Assembly: GCA_937864895.1 (NCBI GenBank)
Contig: CALMDF010000306.1
Location: 1-6,634, forward strand
Reading direction: 5' to 3'
DNA: 6,634 nt
Origin: an uncultured Holophagales bacterium
Lineage (GTDB): Bacteria > Acidobacteriota > Thermoanaerobaculia > UBA5066
This document shows, one piece after another, positions 6,384-6,634 of the stretch (position 1 is the first letter of the stretch; each line of letters opens with the position of its first letter). The translations under genes and the position numbers were made by a program. Below the pieces are notes generated by a model. It saw only the letters and a list, made by a program, of their open reading frames with translations, was not told the DNA's origin and did no database searches.

Positions 6384-6634
6384 GCGGGTTCCTCGAGGTC
6401 GCGATCCTCCTCTCCGCGCCGCTCCTGCTCGCCGCGACGGGAGAGCTCCTCCTCGAGCGGGCGGGATCGATCCAGATCGGGCTCGAGGGGACGATGCTCG
6501 TCGGAGCCTGGGTCGCGTTCGTGGCGTGCCGCTCGGGCCTCGGCCCCTGGGCGGGCCTCGGATGGGCCGCCTTCGCGGGGCTCCTCGCGGGGCTCTTTTT
6601 CGCCCTCTTCGCCGTCGTGAGGCGCGCCGACCCC
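6380..6634 (+). CDS. BMP-type ABC importer permease, second subunit (NupQ/RfuD-like), N-terminal part
   Basis: The first 85 codons of a gene cut by the window end; relatives are about 300 residues. The start MSGFLEVAILLSAPLLLAATGEL is a membrane segment. It is followed by LLLERAGSIQIGLEGTMLVGAW (about 23-44), which corresponds to the SERAGVxNIGLEGMML hallmark of this permease subtype, and then by a second and third hydrophobic stretch. The hallmark Asn is Gln32 here, while Gly34, Glu36 and Gly37 are kept. It should pair with the preceding permease to form the asymmetric membrane channel of the importer. The GTG at 6380 overlaps the previous stop as GTGA, with GGAGG just upstream. The frame is open to the last base, with no sign of damage. 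Confidence 0.9.
   Translation, partial: MSGFLEVAILLSAPLLLAATGELLLERAGSIQIGLEGTMLVGAWVAFVACRSGLGPWAGLGWAAFAGLLAGLFFALFAVVRRADP

Overview
This is a densely coded, very GC-rich bacterial window. The codons are dominated by CTC, GTC, TCC, GCG and AAG, three or four of the seven starts are GTG, and intergenic gaps are mostly under 90 bases. It contains a lipoprotein signal peptide, an ABC importer and a Shine-Dalgarno led acyl-CoA ligase. That fits a high-GC bacterium such as an acidobacterium, myxobacterium or relative, but nothing here fixes the phylum. No stretch longer than about 90 bases lacks a gene. I see no tRNA, rRNA, CRISPR array, insertion sequence or attachment site.

Layout. Bases 3-251 (+) are the C-terminal end of a SpoIIE/RsbU-type PPM serine phosphatase. 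Six bases later, in convergent orientation, lies a complete long-chain acyl-CoA synthetase on the minus strand (258-2042). Its upstream region (2043-2127) is shared with a divergent plus-strand gene. That region carries a perfect TATAAT on the minus strand, lying exactly at the centre of an 8-bp-arm inverted repeat, which is a good candidate operator. The plus-strand series then runs to the window end: an SDR-family protein of the pteridine reductase/FolM type (2128-2847), a BMP/PnrA-family lipoprotein (2868-3857), a double-domain ABC ATPase (3889-5388), a first permease (5385-6383) and the start of a second permease (6380 to beyond the window end).

How the genes work together. The last four genes form a complete BMP-type (NupNOPQ/RfuABCD-like) importer: ligand-binding lipoprotein, fused two-NBD ATPase and two different permeases. 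They are tightly packed, with GTGA overlaps at the last two junctions. Known members import purine nucleosides or riboflavin. The acyl-CoA synthetase activates fatty acids and is functionally separate. The phosphatase belongs to a partner-switching or other signalling protein whose N-terminus lies outside the window.

Most notable points. The SDR keeps its cofactor fold motifs and the active-site Lys, but has Gly, Asp and His where the classical Asn-Ser-Tyr-Lys tetrad has Asn, Ser and Tyr. The binding protein lacks several residues that contact nucleoside in PnrA-type proteins. The two genes are adjacent, so the transported ligand may not be an ordinary purine nucleoside. I do not see a wholly new system; the window is mostly recognisable families with these unusual details.
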